Source of the DNA: Acidobacteriota bacterium
GTDB lineage: Bacteria > Acidobacteriota > Holophagae > Thermotomaculales > Thermotomaculaceae
NCBI GenBank assembly: GCA_027067895.1
Contig: JAMOUY010000389.1
Coordinates: 1-5,241, forward strand
Direction: 5' to 3'
DNA length: 5,241 nucleotides
The notes under the pieces were generated by a model. That model was not told the DNA's origin and made no database searches. It saw nothing but the letters and a program-made list of their open reading frames with translations. The translations under genes and the position numbers were made by a program. How positions within the stretch are numbered: position 1 is the first letter of the stretch; every line of letters starts with the position of its first letter. This document shows, piece by piece, positions 1 through 5,241 of the stretch.

Positions 1-1126
1 TTATCATTCCGCTTTCAAGGCCTGCATAGATTTTTTTCTTATCCTTCAAAGGCGTGCTTCCGGTCAATAAAAAAACAGGTATTCCGGCCTTTGAAAGGAT
101 TGAATTTATTGTGTTAAAATGCTGTCTCGCAAGTATTTCTGTCGGCGCCATTAAGGCAACCTGATAGCCTTTTTCAAGAAAAGGATAAGACGCAAGCACC
201 GAAACAACGGTTTTACCCGAACCGACATCGCCCTGCACAAGGCGGACAAGCCTCATTCCCCTTTCAAAAACGGCAAAGATATTTTTCAAAACCCTCTTCT
301 GTTCGTCGGTAAGGGTAAATGGCAGAAGTTTTTCCATATTCCCAAATTTTTCCGCACTTACAACAATTTTTTCTTTTTTGACCGTGTCTTCCTTTTTTGT
401 AAGCGCAAAAACTCCAAGAAAAAACTCAAAAAGTTCCTCAAAAATCAACGCTTTTTGAAAAACGGAATCAAATTTTTCAATCTTTTTTACCTCTTCAACG
501 GTAGGCGGAAAATGAATTCCCTTAAAGCATTCTCGCTTTGACGGAAAATTGTATTTATCTCCGATTTCTTCGGGAAAGGAAAAATCAAGCGGAAAGGTGT
601 TTGCCAAAACATGGGAAACAAGTTTTTTCAAAAAAGCGTTTGAAACCTTTTCTATCTGAGAGTAAACAGGCTCAATTTCAAGTTTTAACCGGGAAAAAGA
701 TTGCGGGTCAATAAACCTTACCACCGGATTTACCATTGTATAATCGTTGTTTCGCCACTCGGTTTTTCCGAAAACAATAATCTCCCCGCCGGACTTAATC
801 ATAGGCACAAGGTAAGGCTGGTTAAACCACACAAGTTTTATGCTTCCGGTTTCATCCGACGCAATTACTTCAAGCATGGGAATTTTTTTCCTGAAACTCT
901 TTCTAAACCTCTTTGTCTTGACCTTTACTTTTAAAGATACTTTTTCTCCCGAAAATGTCTGCCCTATTTTTTTGAAATTGGATAACTCATTGTATTTCAA
1001 GGGGAAAAAGTAAAGCAAATCCTCAACGGTATGCAAACCTTTCTTTTTAAGCCTTTGGACTGTTTTTTCGCCCAATCCCCTAAATTTCAAACTTTCAATA
1101 CGCGTCTCGGGGGAAATGCGTGTCAT
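1..1126 (-). CDS. recG: ATP-dependent DNA helicase RecG, N-terminal 375 residues (3' end beyond window)
   Basis: RecG is a superfamily 2 double-strand DNA translocase that remodels stalled forks and branch-migrates Holliday and D-loop structures in the cytoplasm. I translated the frame by hand; it is open from the ATG at 1126 to the left edge. Residues 16-45 hold a helix-hairpin-helix-like start (RGLGEKTVQRLKKKGLHTVE) followed by the RecG signature DLLYFFPLKY. Residues 55-150 are the OB-fold wedge domain that splits fork DNA, with the characteristic WFNQPYL (100-106). The helicase begins with PFTLTDEQ (269-276). Walker A is GDVGSGKT (299-306, Lys305), motif Ia is APTEILARQH (327-336), and FLLTGS is at 352-357. 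The DEAH box and second RecA lobe lie outside; the family is usually about 680-700 residues, so slightly over half is visible. The ATG overlaps the mntP stop (ATGA) and has AGGA 8 bases upstream, so translation is probably coupled. There is no long N-terminal extension of the Thermotoga type. No frameshift was seen. Confidence 0.97.
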   Translation of the reverse strand, partial: MTRISPETRIESLKFRGLGEKTVQRLKKKGLHTVEDLLYFFPLKYNELSNFKKIGQTFSGEKVSLKVKVKTKRFRKSFRKKIPMLEVIASDETGSIKLVWFNQPYLVPMIKSGGEIIVFGKTEWRNNDYTMVNPVVRFIDPQSFSRLKLEIEPVYSQIEKVSNAFLKKLVSHVLANTFPLDFSFPEEIGDKYNFPSKRECFKGIHFPPTVEEVKKIEKFDSVFQKALIFEELFEFFLGVFALTKKEDTVKKEKIVVSAEKFGNMEKLLPFTLTDEQKRVLKNIFAVFERGMRLVRLVQGDVGSGKTVVSVLASYPFLEKGYQVALMAPTEILARQHFNTINSILSKAGIPVFLLTGSTPLKDKKKIYAGLESGMI

Positions 1127-1680
1127 TTTATAAATCCTATCTTCAAGCCCAAAAGAATTAACACAAGCCCGCCGGCAAACTCGGTGTATTTCCCAAGCCT
1201 GCTTCCAATAATTCTGCCGAATGTTATGCCAAAGTAAGACATAATTGCCGTTAAAATTCCCGCAAGGGTTGCAAGAAGCCAAATTCCCTGTTTTAAAAGA
1301 GCCATGGAAACGCCTACGCTCATTGCGTCAATGCTTACTCCCGCGGAAAAAAGGATAAGGCTCAATCCCTTTGTCAAATCGCCTTTGGAAGACAGTTTTT
1401 CTTCCTCTTCCTTAAAGCCTTCAAGAAACATTTTTATCCCAAGAAAAACAAGGATAGCCCCCGCTATAAGTTTTCCCCAATACCCTGATTTTATATTCCA
1501 AAAAACGACAAGATAGTATCCGATTAGGGGAAACAGAAATTGGAAAAGCCCGAAGTGAAAGAATACCCTGAACTTCTGCCTTGAAGTCGGATTTTTCAAA
1601 AAAACGGACAGGGAAACGGAAACCGCAAGGGCATCAGCGCCCAACGAAAGGCTTACAAGGAAAATCTCCCATAAAGTCAT
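1123..1680 (-). CDS. mntP: Manganese efflux protein MntP, six-helix inner-membrane protein
   Basis: MntP exports Mn2+ across the cytoplasmic membrane. The 185-residue product has the family's usual length (about 185-190). Six apolar segments are visible at about 4-27, 38-60, 67-88, 104-129, 131-155 and 165-184. The family's two-fold internal repeat shows as an Asp-Ala pair in TM1 (LGADALAVS, Asp16) and again in TM4 (SIDAMSVGVS, Asp118); these align with the conserved membrane Asp residues of E. coli MntP. TM2 carries FGLFQFLFPLIGY, a family motif. The TM3-TM4 loop is strongly acidic (EEEE at 91-94). The ATG shares its last-read base with the ispA stop (TAATG), and AAGGA lies 7 bases upstream. 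In many bacteria mntP follows a yybP-ykoY Mn riboswitch; here there is no untranslated space for one, so expression should follow the operon. Substrate is inferred from family membership. Confidence 0.95.
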   Translation of the reverse strand: MTLWEIFLVSLSLGADALAVSVSLSVFLKNPTSRQKFRVFFHFGLFQFLFPLIGYYLVVFWNIKSGYWGKLIAGAILVFLGIKMFLEGFKEEEEKLSSKGDLTKGLSLILFSAGVSIDAMSVGVSMALLKQGIWLLATLAGILTAIMSYFGITFGRIIGSRLGKYTEFAGGLVLILLGLKIGFIK

Positions 1681-2567
1681 TACTTTTTCCTTGAATAAAC
1701 ATAGTCGGCAAGTTGCAAAAGATAGGTGTTGTTTGGAATTTCTGAAATATCTTGCTTTATTTTTTCAAGGGTTTCCAAAGCCTTTTTCTTTGCACCTTCA
1801 AGCCCAAACAGACTAACAAAAGTCAATTTGTTCTGCTTCTCGTCTTTTCCTGCCGTTTTTCCCAACTGCTCGCTTGTTGCCTCAACGTCAAGAATATCGT
1901 CGGTTATCTGAAAAAGCAGTCCCAACCCTTCGCCGTAATTTTTAAAATTTTCATAAAAAGAGTAATCGTCAAAAACTATTAAAGGCGCAAGTGCCGAAAG
2001 TTTTATCATTGCCCCTGTTTTTGCAGAGTGAAGTTTTTTCAAAAAATCTTCCGAAAACTCTTTTTCTTCAAGAATATCCATAACCTGTCCGCCAACCATT
2101 CCCCTAATGCCGGCAGAATCGGAAAGTTGTTTTACAAATTCAAGTTTGCCCTTTGTAAACTCATCTTTTTCCGGATAACGGGAAGCAATGTAAAAAGCCT
2201 CGGTAAGCAAACCGTCTCCCGCAAGAATTGCCATTGCTTCGCCGAAAACCTTGTGGTTAGACGGCTTTCCCCTTCTGAAATCGTCATTGTCCATTGCGGG
2301 CAAATCGTCGTGAATAAGGGAATAGGTATGCACCATCTCTATCGCAACGCATGCGGGAATTATGTATTCCAGCTCTTTCCCTATTGCTTCGCATACAGAC
2401 ATGGCAAGCACAGGCCTGAATCTCTTTCCCCCGGCAAAAAAAGAATATTTCATTGCCTTTTCGACAACTTCCGCATCGGGAAGCGCTTCGGGAAAGAGTT
2501 TTTCAGCCTCTTTTTCAAAAAAAGCGATTTTTTCTTTCAGATAATCAGAAAGGGACATTCTCGTCAT
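1680..2567 (-). CDS. ispA: Short-chain polyprenyl diphosphate synthase, probably (2E,6E)-farnesyl diphosphate synthase
   Basis: This enzyme condenses DMAPP and GPP with IPP to make FPP, the precursor of undecaprenyl phosphate and quinone side chains. The 295 residues hold the whole prenyltransferase fold. GGKRFRP (47-53) binds IPP. The first Asp-rich motif is DDLPAMD (87-93), with the two-residue insertion of bacterial type II FPP synthases. KTG lies at 183-185, the second Asp-rich motif is ITDDILD (221-227), and GKTAGKD at 236-242 is the expected closing motif. Tyr82, five residues before the first motif, is the aromatic that limits product to C15, as in E. coli IspA; GGPP cannot be ruled out from sequence alone. 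Three in-frame ATGs are possible, at 2585, 2567 and 2558. I chose 2567 because GAGGAAG lies 9 bases upstream; 2558 (MSLSDYLKEK) is a credible alternative. The gene overlaps the end of xseB by 23 bases, the order also found in E. coli and many other bacteria. Confidence 0.95.
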   Translation of the reverse strand: MTRMSLSDYLKEKIAFFEKEAEKLFPEALPDAEVVEKAMKYSFFAGGKRFRPVLAMSVCEAIGKELEYIIPACVAIEMVHTYSLIHDDLPAMDNDDFRRGKPSNHKVFGEAMAILAGDGLLTEAFYIASRYPEKDEFTKGKLEFVKQLSDSAGIRGMVGGQVMDILEEKEFSEDFLKKLHSAKTGAMIKLSALAPLIVFDDYSFYENFKNYGEGLGLLFQITDDILDVEATSEQLGKTAGKDEKQNKLTFVSLFGLEGAKKKALETLEKIKQDISEIPNNTYLLQLADYVYSRKK

Positions 2568-2799
2568 CGGGCAATTCTTCCTCATCCGATTTTTCTACGT
2601 CTTCATCTCCGATTTCTTCAAGATACTTTTGAAACTCAACAACCCTTCCCTTCGCCCTGTTTAACTCTTCATTTAATTCTTTTACAAGATTTACCCCTTC
2701 TTCAAAAAGTTTCAAAGACTCGTCAAGGGGAAGGTCGGGACTTGAAAGTTTTTCAACAATTGTTTCAAGTTTTTTTAACTTTTCTTCAAACTTTGCCAT
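2545..2799 (-). CDS. xseB: Exodeoxyribonuclease VII small subunit XseB
   Basis: XseB is the non-catalytic small subunit that binds along the helical arm of XseA to form exonuclease VII, a metal-independent nuclease degrading single-stranded DNA from both ends. The 84-residue product shows the family pattern: FEEKLKKLETIVEKLSS (4-20), then the loop PDLPLDESLKLFEEGV (21-36), then a second helix to about residue 61. This is the usual two-helix hairpin. Residues 61-80 add a low-complexity acidic tail (EDVEKSDEEELPDDE) beyond the usual core. I start at the ATG at 2799, which gives the standard MAKFEEKL start, with GAGGTGA just upstream. A GTG at 2805 would add only Met-Ile and overlap the xseA stop as GTGA, with a poorer ribosome site. 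The gene overlaps ispA by 23 bases, so the three genes are almost certainly co-translated. Confidence 0.95.
   Translation of the reverse strand: MAKFEEKLKKLETIVEKLSSPDLPLDESLKLFEEGVNLVKELNEELNRAKGRVVEFQKYLEEIGDEDVEKSDEEELPDDENVPF
2577..2583 (-). promoter_or_regulatory. Ribosome-binding site of ispA inside the xseB acidic tail
   Basis: GAGGAAG on the minus strand lies 9 bases before the ATG at 2567 and is read in the xseB frame as part of its Glu-rich tail. It favours the 2567 start; the ATG at 2585 has no comparable purine block and that at 2558 has none at proper spacing. Confidence 0.6.
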
Positions 2800-2801
2800 A
2801 A

Positions 2802-2808
2802 TCACCTC
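2802..2808 (-). promoter_or_regulatory. Ribosome-binding site of xseB, containing the xseA stop codon
   Basis: GAGGTGA on the minus strand matches the anti-Shine-Dalgarno consensus over seven bases. Counted from GAGG it sits 5 bases before the ATG at 2799. Its last three bases are the xseA TGA, so ribosomes finishing xseA stop on the xseB initiation site, consistent with coupled synthesis of the two subunits. It decides for ATG 2799 over GTG 2805. Confidence 0.75.
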
Positions 2809-4370
2809 TCATCGGGATTTATTTTAATTTTCTTTACGTTGCAGTCAAGTTTTCCGTCTTTAACACTGATTTCAACCAAATCTCCCTCTTTCACCTGTCT
2901 GACGGATTTGACAACCTTTCCGTATTCGTCCTTCACAATGGCATAACCTCTCGCCACCGTGTTTAACGGGGACAAATCGTTTAATTTTTCGGCAAGCATT
3001 GACAAACTTACACCTTTGTTTTTCAAAACATTTTCCGCCCTGTTTTTCATTTTATCCTTTAAAAAAGCAAGTTTCTGATTTCTTTTTTCAACCTCTCTCT
3101 TTATCAAACCTATGCTTAACCTTGCGGAAGTTTCCTTAAACAAATGGGTTTTGTGGCTTAACAAACTTTTCATACCGCCGTTTAGACGGTTTTTCAACAT
3201 TGCTGTTTCGCCGGACAGGTTTTCTATTTTTCTGTCCATTGCGCTTTTAAGAATTGTCCTAAATTTTAAAAGCCTCTCTTTTCTTGTGTTAAATCCGCTT
3301 AAAAGCGTTTCGGGTTTTATTTTTATTGACAGAGTGTTTAGTTTTGCCTCTTTTCCATCAAGGTTTTTGTTTACTGCCCTTTCAAGGGATTCCCTGAGAG
3401 AATCAAGCCTCTGAGTCTTTGAATTCAAAAAAGACTCTGACAAAAACATAAGGCTTGACGCAAATGATTTTATCTTTTCCCTGTCGGGATTTTTCTCAAC
3501 CCAAAGTTTCATTCTTCTTTCAAGAAGCAGAGAAAGTTTTTTGAAATTGTGCAAGGTTTTTTTATACGCTTCGGCAAAAAACTTTCCCGCATCGGTTGGT
3601 GTCGCCTTTCTCAAATCCGCAACTCTGTCGGTAAAAACAACGTCCCTCTCGTGTCCCACTGCCGAAATTACCGGCTTTTTTGAGGCATAAATAGCCCTTA
3701 CAAGGTTTTCGTCAAAAAAGCACCTTAAATCCTCTTCGCTTCCGCCACCCCTTGTGATGACTATAACTTCAACCTCTTCTATCTCGTTCAGTTTTCTTAT
3801 TCCCTCAATAATTGTGGCAGGCGCTTCCTCTCCCTGCACAAGCGCTGGAAAAAGAATGATTTTGAGATAAGGCACCTCTTTTGCCATTTTTAAAAAATCC
3901 TTTATTGCCGCCCCGTGCTTTGATGTAATCAAACCGATTGTTTCCGGCAATTCGGGTACAGGCCTCTTTCTGTCAAAAAGCCCCTCTTTTTTAAACTTTT
4001 CTTCCAACGCCTTGATTTTTAAAGCAAACTCGCCTTCTCCCGCGGGAATAATCTGCCTGACAATAAGTTGATAACTTCCGCGGGGGGCGTAAACGTCTAT
4101 TGAACCGAAGGCAAAAACCTTCATTCCGTTTTCAAGAATGCCGTTATAAAACCTGTTGTTTCCCGCAAAAAAGGCGCAGTTTAAAAGCGCGTCCCCGTCT
4201 TTTAAGGAAAAGTAAGCGTGCTTTCCCCTGACAAAAGACTTTAAGTCGGTAATCTCTCCCAACACCCAAATCTGCATCAATTCGGAAGTAAGAAGTTTCT
4301 TTTTTATAATTCCCGTTAAAGCGCTTACCGTTAAATAGTTTTTTACCCTGTCGGGCTTTACGTTAGACAC
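2802..4370 (-). CDS. xseA: Exodeoxyribonuclease VII large (catalytic) subunit XseA
   Basis: XseA is the catalytic subunit of exonuclease VII, which trims single-stranded DNA to short oligonucleotides in mismatch repair and in removing protein-linked ends. Of 522 residues, about 12-108 are the N-terminal OB-fold (WVLGEITDLK at 35-44, HAYFSLKD at 51-58). The catalytic domain runs to about residue 270. It contains GLFDRKRPVPELP (130-142), LITSKHGAAIKDFL (147-160), ITRGGGSEEDL (205-215) and SAVGHERDVVFTDRVADLR (236-254) followed by KATPTDAG (255-262), all family signatures. Residues 270-470 are a long charged helical arm, then LSPLNTVARGYAIV (466-479) and a small C-terminal beta domain. E. coli XseA is 456 residues, so the arm is longer here. 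The start is GTG, directly after the TAA of the GHMP kinase, with GGAG 8 bases upstream. The next Met (residue 32) would cut into the OB-fold. The stop lies inside the xseB ribosome site. Confidence 0.96.
   Translation of the reverse strand: MSNVKPDRVKNYLTVSALTGIIKKKLLTSELMQIWVLGEITDLKSFVRGKHAYFSLKDGDALLNCAFFAGNNRFYNGILENGMKVFAFGSIDVYAPRGSYQLIVRQIIPAGEGEFALKIKALEEKFKKEGLFDRKRPVPELPETIGLITSKHGAAIKDFLKMAKEVPYLKIILFPALVQGEEAPATIIEGIRKLNEIEEVEVIVITRGGGSEEDLRCFFDENLVRAIYASKKPVISAVGHERDVVFTDRVADLRKATPTDAGKFFAEAYKKTLHNFKKLSLLLERRMKLWVEKNPDREKIKSFASSLMFLSESFLNSKTQRLDSLRESLERAVNKNLDGKEAKLNTLSIKIKPETLLSGFNTRKERLLKFRTILKSAMDRKIENLSGETAMLKNRLNGGMKSLLSHKTHLFKETSARLSIGLIKREVEKRNQKLAFLKDKMKNRAENVLKNKGVSLSMLAEKLNDLSPLNTVARGYAIVKDEYGKVVKSVRQVKEGDLVEISVKDGKLDCNVKKIKINPDER
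2961..3557 (-). repeat. Tandem ~22-residue helical units in the XseA arm (protein-level repeat)
   Basis: Residues 272-470 of XseA can be laid out as about nine successive units beginning near residues 272, 296, 318, 340, 363, 385, 407, 430 and 452. Apolar residues fall at unit positions +4, +7, +11, +15 and +19, for example L322-L325-L329-V333-L337, L367-F370-L374-M378-I382 and L434-L437-M441-A445-L449. Units often start with Lys or Arg. The 272-296 step is 24 residues and the 385 and 407 units are degenerate. The DNA itself is not visibly repeated. A 22-residue period is two hendecads, expected of a long coiled coil. Helical arms with leucine-rich repeats are a known property of XseA proteins, where the arm docks several XseB copies. 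The register was assigned by eye. Confidence 0.6.
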
Positions 4371-5241
4371 TTAAATTTCTCCAACCTTGATATTTTTTTG
4401 CACGCAATCAAAAACCGTGTATCCCAATTTTTCAAGTTGTTGCCTTAACTTCCTCTTTTTTTCCCTATCGGCCACAACAACAACCGTCCCTCCCGCAGCA
4501 GCGCCGCAAAGCCTGTATCCGTAAACAAAATCAATTTCGTCAAGTTGAGAAAAGAGGGGAATATTCGGGACAAGAGAGGAAAGCATGTTTTTCCTTGTTT
4601 CAAAGTCCTCTTTTAAAAATTTACCTAGCGATTTTACATCCTTTTTTTCAATAGTTTGAAGGATTTTTTTAGAGTTTTGGTAAATATGTTCAAAGCCTTT
4701 TTTTATAGACTTGTTTCCGTCAAAAAAGCCTTTAAACAACTCCCAGTTTGGTGCGCCTGAAAAATGGCTTTTACCAGTATAAACGAAGAGAAAACTGTCG
4801 GAAATTGTTTTGGAAAGACGGATTTTTTCTCTTTTATACCCTTTCGCGCCGAAGTAGAATGCGTTTGTCCCTCCGTAAAGCGGCGCAAGGTAATCCTGTA
4901 ACCCCGCGGGATAGTTTATCAAAGTTGTCTCAACGTTTTTTAAAAATTCAACCGTTTTAGGCAAAGACATTTTCAAATTAAACAACCTTTTCAATCCGTA
5001 AAACAACCCTACAAGAAGGGAAGAAGAAACGCCCAAAGACGAGCCCTGCGGGAAATCTGATTTAAACCCAATCCTTACACCGTTTTCAATCCCCAAATTT
5101 TCCAAAAGCAGAGAAACAATTTTCAGGGAAGGATTGTGGGAAGGAAAAAACTCCTCATCGCCATAATTCAGGTTTTTAATTTTGCTTTTACCTCTAACCT
5201 TTTTTATTTTTACGGTTATCCCCTTTGAAAGGGTTGAGTTT
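4371..5241 (-). CDS. GHMP-superfamily sugar kinase, HddA-like (5' end beyond window)
   Basis: This is a cytoplasmic small-molecule kinase of the galactokinase/homoserine/mevalonate/phosphomevalonate superfamily, closest in motif layout to D-glycero-D-manno-heptose 7-phosphate kinase (HddA) and related sugar kinases. The frame is open from the right edge; 289 residues are visible, beginning NSTLSKGITVKIKK, the segment that follows the missing N-terminal motif. A TTG at 5105 could be taken as a start but lies inside the domain. The phosphate-binding loop is DFPQGSSLGVSSSL (62-75). PAGLQDYLAPLYGG (111-124) matches the HddA-type GxQDQ...YGG site, with Asp116 the probable base. The third motif, CGAAAGGTVVVV (245-256), replaces the usual GAGGGGF. 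Families of this type are about 320-350 residues, so roughly 40-60 N-terminal residues are missing. Its TAA touches the xseA GTG, so it is likely in the same transcript. The substrate is not determined. Confidence 0.8.
   Translation of the reverse strand, partial: NSTLSKGITVKIKKVRGKSKIKNLNYGDEEFFPSHNPSLKIVSLLLENLGIENGVRIGFKSDFPQGSSLGVSSSLLVGLFYGLKRLFNLKMSLPKTVEFLKNVETTLINYPAGLQDYLAPLYGGTNAFYFGAKGYKREKIRLSKTISDSFLFVYTGKSHFSGAPNWELFKGFFDGNKSIKKGFEHIYQNSKKILQTIEKKDVKSLGKFLKEDFETRKNMLSSLVPNIPLFSQLDEIDFVYGYRLCGAAAGGTVVVVADREKKRKLRQQLEKLGYTVFDCVQKNIKVGEI
4379..4382 (-). promoter_or_regulatory. Ribosome-binding site of xseA (GGAG, 8 bases before GTG)
   Basis: On the minus strand GGAG, followed by AAATTTAA, precedes the GTG at 4370. 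The spacer contains the TAA stop of the GHMP kinase, so the site lies within the last codons of that gene. It supports the GTG start over the internal Met at residue 32. Confidence 0.7.

Noticed and set aside
701..1516. Several plus-strand open frames of 68-77 codons opposite recG and mntP
   Set aside because: They lie wholly antisense to clear family members and show no domain, signal peptide or credible ribosome site.
2028..2801. Plus-strand open frame of 257 codons antisense to ispA and xseB
   Set aside because: Its residues are a shadow of the Lys/Glu/Phe-rich codons of the opposite strand; it has no recognisable domain and lies opposite two well-supported genes.
4371..5105. A complete 244-residue gene starting at the TTG at 5105
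   Set aside because: The frame stays open for 45 further codons to the window edge, and those residues (NSTLSKGITVKIKK onward) match the expected upstream part of the GHMP domain; TTG falls inside it.
4371..5241. GHMP kinase read as IspE (CDP-methylerythritol kinase), tempting because ispA is in the same operon, or as mevalonate kinase
   Set aside because: IspE has a GLGGGSSDAA-type loop and a closing MSGSGPT motif; this protein has QGSSLGVSSSL, a GLQDY...YGG site and GAAAGGT. The mevalonate kinase GLGSSAA pattern also fits less well than the HddA-like layout.
1..5241. Many plus-strand T runs that resemble terminator tails
   Set aside because: They are the complement of AAA/GAA codons within genes; I saw no GC-rich hairpin preceding a T run on the transcribed strand, and no intergenic space.

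Overview
The window is a stretch of bacterial chromosome in which every gene lies on the minus strand and almost every base is coding. Codons are A+T-leaning and rich in AAA (Lys), TTT (Phe) and GAA (Glu), so the plus strand reads as pyrimidine-rich. All recognisable products are bacterial housekeeping families: exonuclease VII, a bacterial-type farnesyl diphosphate synthase, the Mn efflux protein MntP and RecG. I cannot name the phylum from the sequence. There are no phage, IS, CRISPR, tRNA or rRNA signatures.

Layout in the direction of transcription, from high to low coordinates: (1) a GHMP-superfamily kinase whose N-terminus lies beyond the right edge (5241-4371); (2) xseA, large subunit of exonuclease VII (4370-2802); (3) xseB, small subunit of exonuclease VII (2799-2545); (4) ispA, a short-chain (probably C15) polyprenyl diphosphate synthase (2567-1680); (5) mntP, a six-helix manganese exporter (1680-1123); (6) recG, the ATP-dependent fork-remodelling helicase, cut by the left edge after 375 residues (1126-1).

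No two neighbours are separated by more than 2 bases. GHMP kinase and xseA abut; the xseA stop lies inside the xseB ribosome-binding site; xseB and ispA overlap by 23 bases; ispA and mntP share one base; mntP and recG overlap by 4 bases. This fits one polycistronic transcript with coupled translation. I see no room for an internal promoter, riboswitch or terminator outside coding sequence, so the operon promoter and terminator should lie outside the window. The xseA-xseB-ispA order is common in bacteria. XseA and XseB form a single-strand exonuclease and RecG remodels stalled forks, so the transcript joins two DNA-repair activities with isoprenoid precursor synthesis, Mn homeostasis and a small-molecule kinase. 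That looks more like housekeeping packing than one pathway.

I found no convincing new system. The points most worth a second look are a tandem series of about 22-residue helical units in an enlarged XseA, the divergent motifs of the GHMP kinase, an acidic XseB tail that also encodes the ispA start region, and the mntP-recG continuation after ispA.
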